Source of the DNA: CAZVJA01 sp964626885
Lineage (GTDB): Bacteria > Planctomycetota > Planctomycetia > Planctomycetales > Planctomycetaceae
Length of the DNA stretch: 28,567 nt
Reading direction: 5' to 3'
NCBI GenBank assembly: GCA_964626885.1
Contig: CAZVJA010000050.1
Location: 1-28,567, forward strand
Shown in pieces: positions 22,124 to 28,567 of the stretch. Below the pieces are notes generated by a model that saw nothing but the letters and a program-made list of their open reading frames with translations, had not been told where the DNA came from and made no database searches. Each line of letters opens with the position of its first letter. Positions within the stretch are counted from its first letter, which is position 1. The position numbers were made by a program, and so were the translations under genes.

Positions 22124-22996
22124 TTGAACACCGCCGAAATCAAACAGTTTCAGGCCTCGGACGGCTACCGGTTTCACTATCGGCATTGGTCGCCGGCGAT
22201 CTCGATCCCGCGCGGCTACGTCGTCGCGCTGCATGGCATTCAAAGCCATTCGGGCTGGTATGAGTATTCGAGCAGCCGGATGGCGGAAGCGGGTTATGAC
22301 GTCTCATTTCTGGATCGGCGCGGCTCCGGCCTGAACGACGTGTTGCGCGGGCACGCACCGCACGCCGACCGACTGATCAACGACGTCGCACAGTTTCTCA
22401 CGGCGACACATTGGCGGCGAAAGGATGCCGGTGTGACCGCTCCGGTCATTCTTCTGGCCGTCAGTTGGGGAGGGAAGCTGGCAGTTGCATCTGCCGCGCA
22501 TCGTCCCGATCTGGTCGCGGCGCTGGCGATTTTGTATCCGGGCATCTGCTCGCGGGTGAAGCCGCGATTCGACCAGGATCTTGTTCTGCGTACCGTCGGG
22601 TTCTTCGATATCAAATGGCGGAAGACGCGAATTCCCCTCAACGATCCGGAATTCTTCACAAACGAGCCGAGTTGGCGGGAATTCATTCGGAACGATCCGT
22701 TGATGTTGCGGCGGGCGACCGTGGGATTGCAGCGGTCGAGCCGCGCGCTCGATCATCTGGCCTCCGCGGCCCCAGAGCGAATTCGCTGTCCCGCTCTGCT
22801 GATGCTGGCTGGAAAGGATCGGATTGCCAGGAATTCCGCCACGCGGCGCTACTTCGGTCGGTTCGGTTCGGCATCGAAGCACGTAATCGAATACCCTACG
22901 GCGGCGCATACGCTCGAATTCGAGCCCGACCGGGAGCGGTTCGTCGGCGATTTGATCGCGTGGCTGAATGACATTTCGGCAAAATATATCGTTTGA
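22124..22996 (+). CDS. Alpha/beta hydrolase, lysophospholipase-like
   Basis: A 290-residue alpha/beta hydrolase of the serine aminopeptidase S33 / monoglyceride lipase type (Hydrolase_4). The HG oxyanion motif is at H37 (LHGIQSHSGWY). The nucleophile elbow reads AVSWGG with Ser114; the first Gly of GxSxG is Ala, a tolerated change. Asp232 (LAGKDRIARN) and His262 (TAAHTLEFE) complete the triad. No signal peptide is seen. It probably cleaves a lipid ester or a similar hydrophobic ester. The start is a TTG at 22124, the only start codon in frame that keeps the full N-terminal strand; the ribosome site is weak. It follows the macrodomain gene by 49 bases, so the two may share a transcript, with no known functional tie. 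Confidence 0.86.
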   Translation: MNTAEIKQFQASDGYRFHYRHWSPAISIPRGYVVALHGIQSHSGWYEYSSSRMAEAGYDVSFLDRRGSGLNDVLRGHAPHADRLINDVAQFLTATHWRRKDAGVTAPVILLAVSWGGKLAVASAAHRPDLVAALAILYPGICSRVKPRFDQDLVLRTVGFFDIKWRKTRIPLNDPEFFTNEPSWREFIRNDPLMLRRATVGLQRSSRALDHLASAAPERIRCPALLMLAGKDRIARNSATRRYFGRFGSASKHVIEYPTAAHTLEFEPDRERFVGDLIAWLNDISAKYIV

Positions 22997-23038
22997 TATC
23001 GGCCAGGATTGCGTCCTATTGTTGGAACGGAGGGATTC

Positions 23039-23057
23039 TCGCCGAACATTTCGGTGA
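23039..23057. repeat. Small hairpin after the hydrolase gene
   Basis: TCGCCGAA (23039-23046) pairs with TTCGGTGA (23050-23057) over eight bases with one G-U pair around a 3-base loop. It lies 42 bases after the stop of the alpha/beta hydrolase gene and before the next gene. No T-run follows, so a terminator role is doubtful. Confidence 0.4.
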
Positions 23058-23134
23058 ATCTGGTTAAGATAATAGGCTGAAGTCCGGTGATTCGGATCGG
23101 TGGTCGTCGCCCGGAGTGAAGGAGTCGGTAGGTC

Positions 23135-24145
23135 ATGCTCAGTAAGGATTCAGACATGGTCGAATTGTCGAAGCCATTGTCCACTCGTGCGGTTCTGCTT
23201 CAAGGCGCAATCCTCTTGGCTGTGCTGTTTGCTCTCCGTGAGGCGCCGGCCGCGGACAAGCCGGAGGAGAAATCGACGGAGAAGCCGGCGGCGAGTGCGC
23301 CGGCGAAGCGGACCGACGGATTGACCCCCCTCAACAAGCAGGAAACGGTGCTGCTCGATGTCAAAGGGAAGCGGGTGCTGTTGAAGACGAAGGTCGTGCT
23401 CCGCGAAGGATTTCTGGAAATGTTCTGCTGCTTGGCGGGTTCCAAAGAGCACGAGTCGATCTTGTCGCTCGATGCAAAGGCCTATGTGGTGCACACGGGG
23501 CTGTTGGCCGTTGGTGCCAAGCCGGGAACGCCGGTCCAATTTGAACCGAAGTATTCCCCGCCGACAGGGCAGAGAATTGACGTTTTCGTGCAGTGGACGG
23601 ATGACAAAGGGAAATTGCAGCGGGTTCCCGCCCAGTCGTGGGTGCGGCACGCGCTGCACAAGTTTTACGTGGAGAAAGTCGAGAAGCTTCCCGCCGACCT
23701 GACCATTCCGAAAGAGGACGACGATCTCAATCTCAAGTACCTCGCGAAGTTCAAGGAACTGTCGTGGTATGGTCCGATGTCGGTTCGCCAACGAGACAAA
23801 TTGCTGAAGCTCAGCAGCGATGCCGGATATCGAAAGATTATCGAAAAGTACTTTGAGCAGACTCGTCCGCGCGAGCTGGATGCGCACTTCGTGTTTGCGG
23901 GGAGCGGCTTCGCCAAGAATACCCAGACAGGGGAAGAGTTTTATGCGGCGGAGGGGGGAGATCTTATCTGCGTGGCGAATTTCAGCACCGCGACCCTCGA
24001 CGTCTCCATCAAAAGCAGCGCGAACCAGGAAGAGGGCATCCTGTTTGAGCCCTATACCGAGCGGCTCCCTCCAGTCGGAACCGAAGTCACCGTCGAATTG
24101 ATTCCGGTCTTCGATCAAAAGGAGAAGGGGGCGGAAAAGAAGTAG
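23135..24145 (+). CDS. YdjY-type exported protein
   Basis: A 336-residue exported protein. The N-terminus is a signal peptide or anchor (hydrophobic core AVLLQGAILLAVLFAL, likely cut after APAA near residue 40), then a Lys/Glu/Pro-rich linker. The body carries features I associate with the planctomycete family often labelled YdjY-domain: LEMFCCLAGSKEHESI (94-109) with two adjacent Cys, VHTGLLAVGAKPGTPV (from about 119) and FVQWTDDKGK. Function is unknown. Start: AAGGAG lies ten bases before the ATG at 23135; an in-frame ATG at 23156 with AAGGA seven bases upstream is almost as good and gives a tidier signal peptide. The DUF1571 gene follows 244 bases on in the same direction. The family label is from memory. 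Confidence 0.8.
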   Translation: MLSKDSDMVELSKPLSTRAVLLQGAILLAVLFALREAPAADKPEEKSTEKPAASAPAKRTDGLTPLNKQETVLLDVKGKRVLLKTKVVLREGFLEMFCCLAGSKEHESILSLDAKAYVVHTGLLAVGAKPGTPVQFEPKYSPPTGQRIDVFVQWTDDKGKLQRVPAQSWVRHALHKFYVEKVEKLPADLTIPKEDDDLNLKYLAKFKELSWYGPMSVRQRDKLLKLSSDAGYRKIIEKYFEQTRPRELDAHFVFAGSGFAKNTQTGEEFYAAEGGDLICVANFSTATLDVSIKSSANQEEGILFEPYTERLPPVGTEVTVELIPVFDQKEKGAEKK

Positions 24146-24389
24146 CTGACGCAGGATTCCATGGGATCAGGCGAGTTAATCTGGGGGCCTTGCCTGAAAA
24201 AATCCGGTATCGGCGAGTTTCGCAGTTGGGAAATCACTTCTGGCTTTTACGGTACACCTCTCTTTCACCCCTACGAAGACTTTTTCTCTGAATCGATAAA
24301 CTTTCACCATCCTCTTGAGGAATCGCCGATTACCCCGAGGTTCCCCTTTCTCGGCTCAACAACGGCTCTTCCCCCCAAGAGGCGGACGC

Positions 24390-25400
24390 ATGAAGCGATC
24401 GCAGCATGCCGACCCGATGGTCCGGCAATTTCGCCGTCACAATGGTCTGGCAATTCTGATTTCCCTCGCCGCACTCGGCATTCTGCATTTTAACTTTGAA
24501 TCCGCCCCAGCCGGTTCCGACTTGCAGCCGGGAAAAATCGATGTGGCCAAGCTGACGTCGGCCGTCTCGATTTCCATTCCGATTCCGCAGGCGACACCGA
24601 TCCCGGCCGCGCCGGTCCAGACGGCATCGCTGAATGAGGCAGCTCCGGCATCGCCATCGCTGGACTTTAACGCCGAAGCGAATCGACTGTCGCTGTTGAT
24701 GAATCTGTTTCTGCTCGAGCAGGGAGCGGAGCGCCTTAAGAAGGTTCCCGACTACACCGCGACGTTCGTCAAGCAGGAACGAATCGACGGAGAATTGCTG
24801 GAAGAGCAGATCATGGAGTTGAAGCTGCGGCATGCTCCGTTCTGCGTCTATATGAAGTGGCATGCCGGTGAGGTGGGCCGCGAGCTGCTCTATCATGAAG
24901 GGGAGAACGAGGGGAAGATCATCGTGCATCCCGGCGGGTTGCGCGGCCGCTTGCTACCGTCGATCAAGCTGGAGCCGACGAACTCGCTGGTCATGGCCGA
25001 ATCGCGGCATCCGGTGACGATGGTGGGACTGCTCAATTTGGCCAACGAGATTATCACTCGCCGCAAAGCGGAAATGCGCGACAAGCACGACATGCGCTGC
25101 CAACTCATCGACGACCAGGTCGTGAATGATCGCCCGTGCTACTGCTTCATCATCACCTATATGAACAAGAAGCAGCAGGAAACGTATCGCAAATCGGTGC
25201 AGTTCATCGACAAAGAGCTCTGCCTGCCGATTTGCGTTCGGAACTACGGCTGGCCGGAATCGGCGGAACCGATTGCTCCCGAAAAGCTCGATGAGGAGAC
25301 GATCATCGAGAACTACGTCTATACCGACATCCAGTTCAATCGGGAGCTGACGGCGGCCGATTTCGATCGTGGGAACGAGGCGTACCACTTCCGCCGGTAA
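24390..25400 (+). CDS. DUF1571-family envelope protein
   Basis: A 336-residue protein that fits DUF1571, a family largely found in planctomycetes. A basic start (MKRSQHADPMVRQFRRHNG) and one hydrophobic helix (LAILISLAALGILHF, about 20-36) suggest a signal anchor, so the body faces the periplasm. A Pro/Ala-rich linker leads to the domain, with VPDYTATFVKQERIDGELL, LKLRHAPFCVYMKW, ELLYHEGENEGKIIVHPGG and ESRHPVTMVGLLNL. This fold may resemble LolA-type lipoprotein carriers, but that is my inference. The frame reaches back to 24315; the ATG at 24390 has AAGAGG seven bases upstream and gives a normal signal-anchor start. Several Cys in the last third (MRCQLI, RPCYCF, ELCLPICV) could form disulfides. 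Confidence 0.86.
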   Translation: MKRSQHADPMVRQFRRHNGLAILISLAALGILHFNFESAPAGSDLQPGKIDVAKLTSAVSISIPIPQATPIPAAPVQTASLNEAAPASPSLDFNAEANRLSLLMNLFLLEQGAERLKKVPDYTATFVKQERIDGELLEEQIMELKLRHAPFCVYMKWHAGEVGRELLYHEGENEGKIIVHPGGLRGRLLPSIKLEPTNSLVMAESRHPVTMVGLLNLANEIITRRKAEMRDKHDMRCQLIDDQVVNDRPCYCFIITYMNKKQQETYRKSVQFIDKELCLPICVRNYGWPESAEPIAPEKLDEETIIENYVYTDIQFNRELTAADFDRGNEAYHFRR

Positions 25401-25598
25401 AGCGGGAGCGACGTAAACTGAGCCGGTTTCGTGAGTTTCTTGCCACGAGCTGCACCGCAGTGCTGCTCTTGGGAGTAAACAGCATTTAGGGCCGTGATTT
25501 CCGCGGAAATCCGGCGGCTGCATCCCGTATTGACCCTTCCGTTCTTCAGAATTAGAGTACGCCCCCTGGTCAATCGACCAGCCGATTCTTGCGCGGCC

Positions 25599-25605
25599 AA
25601 GGAGG
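25599..25605 (+). promoter_or_regulatory. Ribosome-binding site deciding the methyltransferase start
   Basis: AAGGAGG at 25599-25605 is a full Shine-Dalgarno match seven bases before the GTG at 25613. The longest frame begins at a TTG at 25589, upstream of this site, so the GTG is preferred. Confidence 0.75.
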
Positions 25606-25612
25606 GCTTCTC

Positions 25613-26344
25613 GTGGAACGGTGGCGGCGGCTCCAAGCGGATTCTCATCAGGAACTGGAACGCACCGGAATTCCCCGCCCGGTATTGCGCAGATTGCTCG
25701 GCCGTCGTGGTTCCGGTGTTGGGGCATCGATCCTCGATGCCGGTTGCGGACAGGGAGAGCTCACGGCTTATCTGTCGTTACTTGGCTATCGGGTTACCGG
25801 ATTCACGGAATCGCCCGAAGCTGCTGTCGCCGCGCGTCGCGTTGCCGGACGAGCTGAGGTGATCTATGGGACTTCAGCGGCGCTCCCGGCATTTCAGCAC
25901 AAATTTCACCTCGTCATCGTACGGGAACTGGCATCGTATTCCTGCTCATTGTTCGATTCCGCGCCTCTGCGGACGACAGCCATGCTGATGTCGGCGGTGA
26001 AGCCGGGAGGGAGATTGGTCTTTCTCGATCCCGAACTGTCGCAGGGGCGAAATGACCAGGTTGGGCATCGCGTGCCCTGCTTCGCGCGACACCTGGAATG
26101 CTTCCCCGGTACGATCGATGCGCCGGTGACCTCGGAAAAATCGCCGGAGCGGGGGTGGAGATCCTGGTTCTCCGGCACGGCGCGCAGCGGGCCGAACATC
26201 GTCGAGTGGCAGGCACCTGCGGAACAATATACGCGCGAGGAGTGGTTGCAGTTCGCCGAAGGGAGCCGAATCGGTAAACGCTCCGTCTGCTGCGCTTGGG
26301 CGGAGAACGTCGCCGGCCCGGTCATTCGGCGGGTGGCCGCATAA
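25613..26344 (+). CDS. Class I SAM-dependent methyltransferase
   Basis: A 243-residue cytoplasmic protein with the Rossmann methyltransferase motif SILDAGCGQGELTAYL (conserved Asp at about 42) and, after the next strand, GYRVTGFTESPEAA, where a Thr-Glu pair takes the ribose-binding position. A later strand, LMSAVKPGGRLVFLDPE, is the usual post-motif III element. It resembles Methyltransf_11/UbiE-like proteins acting on small molecules or lipids, but the substrate is not readable. The start is a GTG at 25613 behind a perfect ribosome site. lpxB follows 47 bases downstream on the same strand, so the two are probably co-transcribed; a role in lipid A or other envelope-lipid modification is possible but unproven. 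Confidence 0.8.
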   Translation: MERWRRLQADSHQELERTGIPRPVLRRLLGRRGSGVGASILDAGCGQGELTAYLSLLGYRVTGFTESPEAAVAARRVAGRAEVIYGTSAALPAFQHKFHLVIVRELASYSCSLFDSAPLRTTAMLMSAVKPGGRLVFLDPELSQGRNDQVGHRVPCFARHLECFPGTIDAPVTSEKSPERGWRSWFSGTARSGPNIVEWQAPAEQYTREEWLQFAEGSRIGKRSVCCAWAENVAGPVIRRVAA

Positions 26345-26391
26345 TCCAACAGACGGGCCGCGTCAGCGGCGACGGGGGGACGATTTCAGCG

Positions 26392-27570
26392 ATGCACATT
26401 TTCTTTTCGGTTGGTGAACCGAGCGGCGATCAACATGCCGCACACCTCATTCGCGAACTTCGACGCCGTCGGCCCGATGTGCGGACGAGCGGCTATGGCG
26501 GTCCATTAATGGAGCAGGCCGGCTGCCGGCTCGATTATCGGCTGACAGATCTCGCCGTGATGGGGTTTCTGGCGGTCCTGCCGATGATTTTCAAGTTTTA
26601 CCGGCTGGTCCGCGATGCCGGCCGGATCTTGAGCGAGACGCGGCCCGATGCGGTCGTGCTGGTCGATTTTCCCGGCTTCAACTGGTGGATCGCTCGTAAG
26701 GCGAAACGGGCCGGGATCCCAGTGTTCTACTATATGCCCCCGCAATTATGGGCCTGGAACGGTTGGCGGGTTCGCCGCATGCGGAAGTATGTGGACCACG
26801 TGCTGTGCGGATTGCCGTTTGAGCCGGAATGGTACGCCCAGCGGGGCGTGCATGCCGAGTTTGTGGGGCATCCATTCTTTGACGAAGTGGCCGACTACCC
26901 GCTCGACCGCGAGTTCTGCCAGCGGTGGTCTTCGGGGGATGCACCGATTGTCGGTATTCTTCCTGGTTCACGAAACTATGAAATCGCCCGCAATTGGCCC
27001 GTGATGATCGACGTGATCTCCGAACTCCACCGCCGTCATCCACAGGCGCGGTTCCCTGTGGCTTGTTACAAGCAGTCTCAATTAGAACGCTGCCGAGAGA
27101 TGCTGGAAGAACGCGGACTTCAACTGCCGGTGGAATTCTTTGTCGGCAAGACGCCGGAGATCATCGAGTCGGCTGATTGCTGCTTCATGGTTTCCGGGTC
27201 GGTCAGTCTCGAGATGCTCGCCAGGCGAAAACCGGCGGTGGTGATTTACACGTTGAGCCGCATGACGTACTCGATTGTCCGTCCGCTCATCAAAGTCGCG
27301 TCGATGACGTTGCCCAACTTGATTGCCAACAAGCGGCTTTATCCGGAATGGGCGGTCGCCTGGTTCCCTCAACGAGACGCCGGGCAGATTACCGACACTC
27401 TCGACGGCTGGTTGTCCGACCCTCGCAAGCTGGCGGAAAGCACGCGCGAATTAGTTGCTGTGTGCGGCACCGTCGCCCGGACCGGTGCCACCAGCCGCAC
27501 CGCGGATTACCTGCTGGAAAAACTCGATCCGCGCAACAGCGGCTCCGTACCGCGGGCGAACGCGGCCTGA
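26392..27570 (+). CDS. lpxB: Lipid-A-disaccharide synthase
   Basis: A 392-residue GT19 enzyme that joins lipid X and UDP-2,3-diacylglucosamine into the disaccharide core of lipid A, at the inner face of the inner membrane. Family marks: FSVGEPSGDQHAAHLIREL at the N-terminus, GYGGPLMEQAGCRL, VLVDFPGFNWW, YYMPPQLWAWNGWRVRRM, FVGHPFFDEV, VGILPGSRNYEI, VSGSVSLEMLARRKPAVVIY and LPNLIANKRLYPE. Length is normal. The frame opens at 26296, but MHIFFSVGEPSGD at 26392 is the true family N-terminus; the G-rich stretch upstream is a rather distant ribosome site. It shows that this bacterium makes lipid A, hence an outer membrane with LPS-type lipid. Other lpx genes are not in the window. Confidence 0.95.
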   Translation: MHIFFSVGEPSGDQHAAHLIRELRRRRPDVRTSGYGGPLMEQAGCRLDYRLTDLAVMGFLAVLPMIFKFYRLVRDAGRILSETRPDAVVLVDFPGFNWWIARKAKRAGIPVFYYMPPQLWAWNGWRVRRMRKYVDHVLCGLPFEPEWYAQRGVHAEFVGHPFFDEVADYPLDREFCQRWSSGDAPIVGILPGSRNYEIARNWPVMIDVISELHRRHPQARFPVACYKQSQLERCREMLEERGLQLPVEFFVGKTPEIIESADCCFMVSGSVSLEMLARRKPAVVIYTLSRMTYSIVRPLIKVASMTLPNLIANKRLYPEWAVAWFPQRDAGQITDTLDGWLSDPRKLAESTRELVAVCGTVARTGATSRTADYLLEKLDPRNSGSVPRANAA

Positions 27571-27745
27571 GAGCAGGGAGTTGCACGGGAATGGCATTCG
27601 CTCTACAGTCGGGTGGAAGCGGTCGGACATTGGCCGAAAGATCGAGGGGGGAGGACGGAAAAGAGGTCCAAAGTCCCGGGTCCGCAATCCGCAATGCCCG
27701 AAGCCTGCCCCCTGATTCCGGTTCGCCAAACATCGGTTCCTCCAC

Positions 27746-28564
27746 ATGTCTTACCGACCCAACTACTTCCGTGTCTTCGCGATGTTCTTCCGCAACTCGC
27801 TTGTTCGGGAGATGACTTTTCGAGGGAACTTCGTCATTGAAGTGCTGACGCGGGTTTTCTGGTTCGCCGCGCAGCTGACGTTGTATGAAATTATCTATCG
27901 CAACGTCGCGAGCATCAATGATTGGTCGCGTGAGGAGTATTTTGCCTTCATGGCGACCGGGATGCTCATCAACGCCGTCGTCGAGACCTTCTTCATGCCG
28001 AACTGCGCGAACTTGAGCGAACTGATCCGGACCGGCAACCTCGATTTCGCGTTGCTCAAGCCGATCGATGCCCAGTTTCTGATCTCGTTCGAGAAGCTGA
28101 ACCTCGCGATGCTCAATCAGATTCTGCTGGCCGGGGTGCTGCTCGGTTATGCACTTCTCAAAATCGATCGGCCGGTCACGATCACACAGGCGGGGATGTA
28201 TGTGCTGCTGCTGGGTATTGGTGTGGCGTTCTTCTACAGTCTGATGCTCACGCTCGCCAGTACCAGCATCTTCTTCGGCCGGAACCAGGGGTTGTACGAT
28301 TTCTGGTTCTACGTGACTGTCTTTGCCCGCTACCCGCAGAGCATTTACAGCGGTTCGCCGGCGGGGGAACTGATCCGCTTCAGCTTCTCTTACGTGCTGC
28401 CGATCCTGCTCGTGGTGACCGTTCCCGCGCGGGTGCTGTTGTCGAAAACGCTGGAGCCATCGTGGCTGACTTTGGTGTTGGTCGTCGGGTCTCTTGCCGG
28501 GTTGGCGCTATCGCGCGGGGTGTTTCAATGGTCTCTCAACCGCTACCGCAGCGCGAGCAGTTGA
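27746..28564 (+). CDS. ABC-2-type transporter permease
   Basis: A 272-residue integral membrane protein with about six hydrophobic segments, complete (the stop ends at 28564). It resembles the ABC-2 permease subgroup once called DUF990, with a basic amphipathic N-terminus (YFRVFAMFFRNSLVREMTFRGN), the LLKPIDAQFLISFEKLNL loop and WFYVTVFARYPQSIYSG between later helices. Such permeases work with a cytoplasmic ATPase and often a second permease to export lipids, polymers or drugs. No ATPase is visible upstream, so partners should lie just past the right edge or elsewhere. The ATG at 27746 lacks a clear ribosome site but is the first Met before the conserved basic helix. It is 175 bases after lpxB on the same strand, so a link to envelope-lipid export is possible. 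Confidence 0.84.
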   Translation: MSYRPNYFRVFAMFFRNSLVREMTFRGNFVIEVLTRVFWFAAQLTLYEIIYRNVASINDWSREEYFAFMATGMLINAVVETFFMPNCANLSELIRTGNLDFALLKPIDAQFLISFEKLNLAMLNQILLAGVLLGYALLKIDRPVTITQAGMYVLLLGIGVAFFYSLMLTLASTSIFFGRNQGLYDFWFYVTVFARYPQSIYSGSPAGELIRFSFSYVLPILLVVTVPARVLLSKTLEPSWLTLVLVVGSLAGLALSRGVFQWSLNRYRSASS

Positions 28565-28567
28565 GGC

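Noticed and set aside
23150..24118. 322-codon leftward frame opposite the YdjY-type gene
   Set aside because: A mirror of the real gene; the sense frame has a signal peptide, ribosome site and family motifs.
1..28567. CRISPR array, tRNA, rRNA, prophage or insertion sequence
   Set aside because: No regularly spaced repeats, no cloverleaf with a credible T-arm, and no transposase, integrase or phage structural gene were found on either strand.

Overview
The window reads as a chromosomal segment of a Gram-negative bacterium of the Planctomycetota. I infer this from the content: a DUF1571 protein and a YdjY-type secreted protein side by side, a McsA/McsB pair outside Firmicutes, a complete LpxB, large zinc-ribbon/transmembrane/helical-repeat proteins, and GC-rich intergenic palindromes of a kind I remember from planctomycete genomes. 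No search was run, so the genus is not named. I see no rRNA, tRNA, CRISPR array, phage or transposase gene. Twenty-four protein-coding genes are supported, one of them cut by the left edge.

Layout. 1-90 (-): 5' end of an unrecognised gene, preceded by a possible promoter and a 5' leader holding two palindromes. 344-2796: an O-methyltransferase (-) diverging from an MFS transporter (+). 2797-4420: a more A/T-rich islet with two tandem paralogues, each a GYF_2 domain plus two membrane segments. 4549-6033 (-): trpE. 6473-8153 (+): mcsA-mcsB, the protein-arginine phosphorylation module. 8150-10959 (-): two tandem acyltransferase-3 membrane proteins. 11235-12929 (-): usp-coaD-thioredoxin-like operon. 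13323-17941 (+): an 857-residue zinc-ribbon/TM/helical protein and a 576-residue exported protein, closed by a strong intrinsic terminator. 18221-21366 (-): a GT4 glycosyltransferase and an asparagine-synthase-type amidotransferase, spaced for translational coupling. 21529-22996 (+): a macrodomain protein and an alpha/beta hydrolase. 23135-25400 (+): YdjY-type and DUF1571 proteins. 25613-28564 (+): a SAM methyltransferase, lpxB and an ABC-2-type permease.

How the genes fit together. Envelope building dominates: lipid A synthesis (lpxB), polysaccharide or surface-glycan modification (GT4, amidotransferase, two acyltransferases), export (ABC permease) and several planctomycete-type exported proteins. 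The rest are single housekeeping or stress functions (trpE, coaD, usp, macrodomain, McsAB). No single locus looks like a defence island. The items most worth a second look are McsAB, which carries unusual residues at two regulatory or metal sites, the duplicated GYF_2 membrane proteins, and the zinc-ribbon/helical protein next to its exported neighbour. Many starts were moved inward from the longest open frame using Shine-Dalgarno sites, paralogue alignment or family N-termini; the reason is given in each entry.
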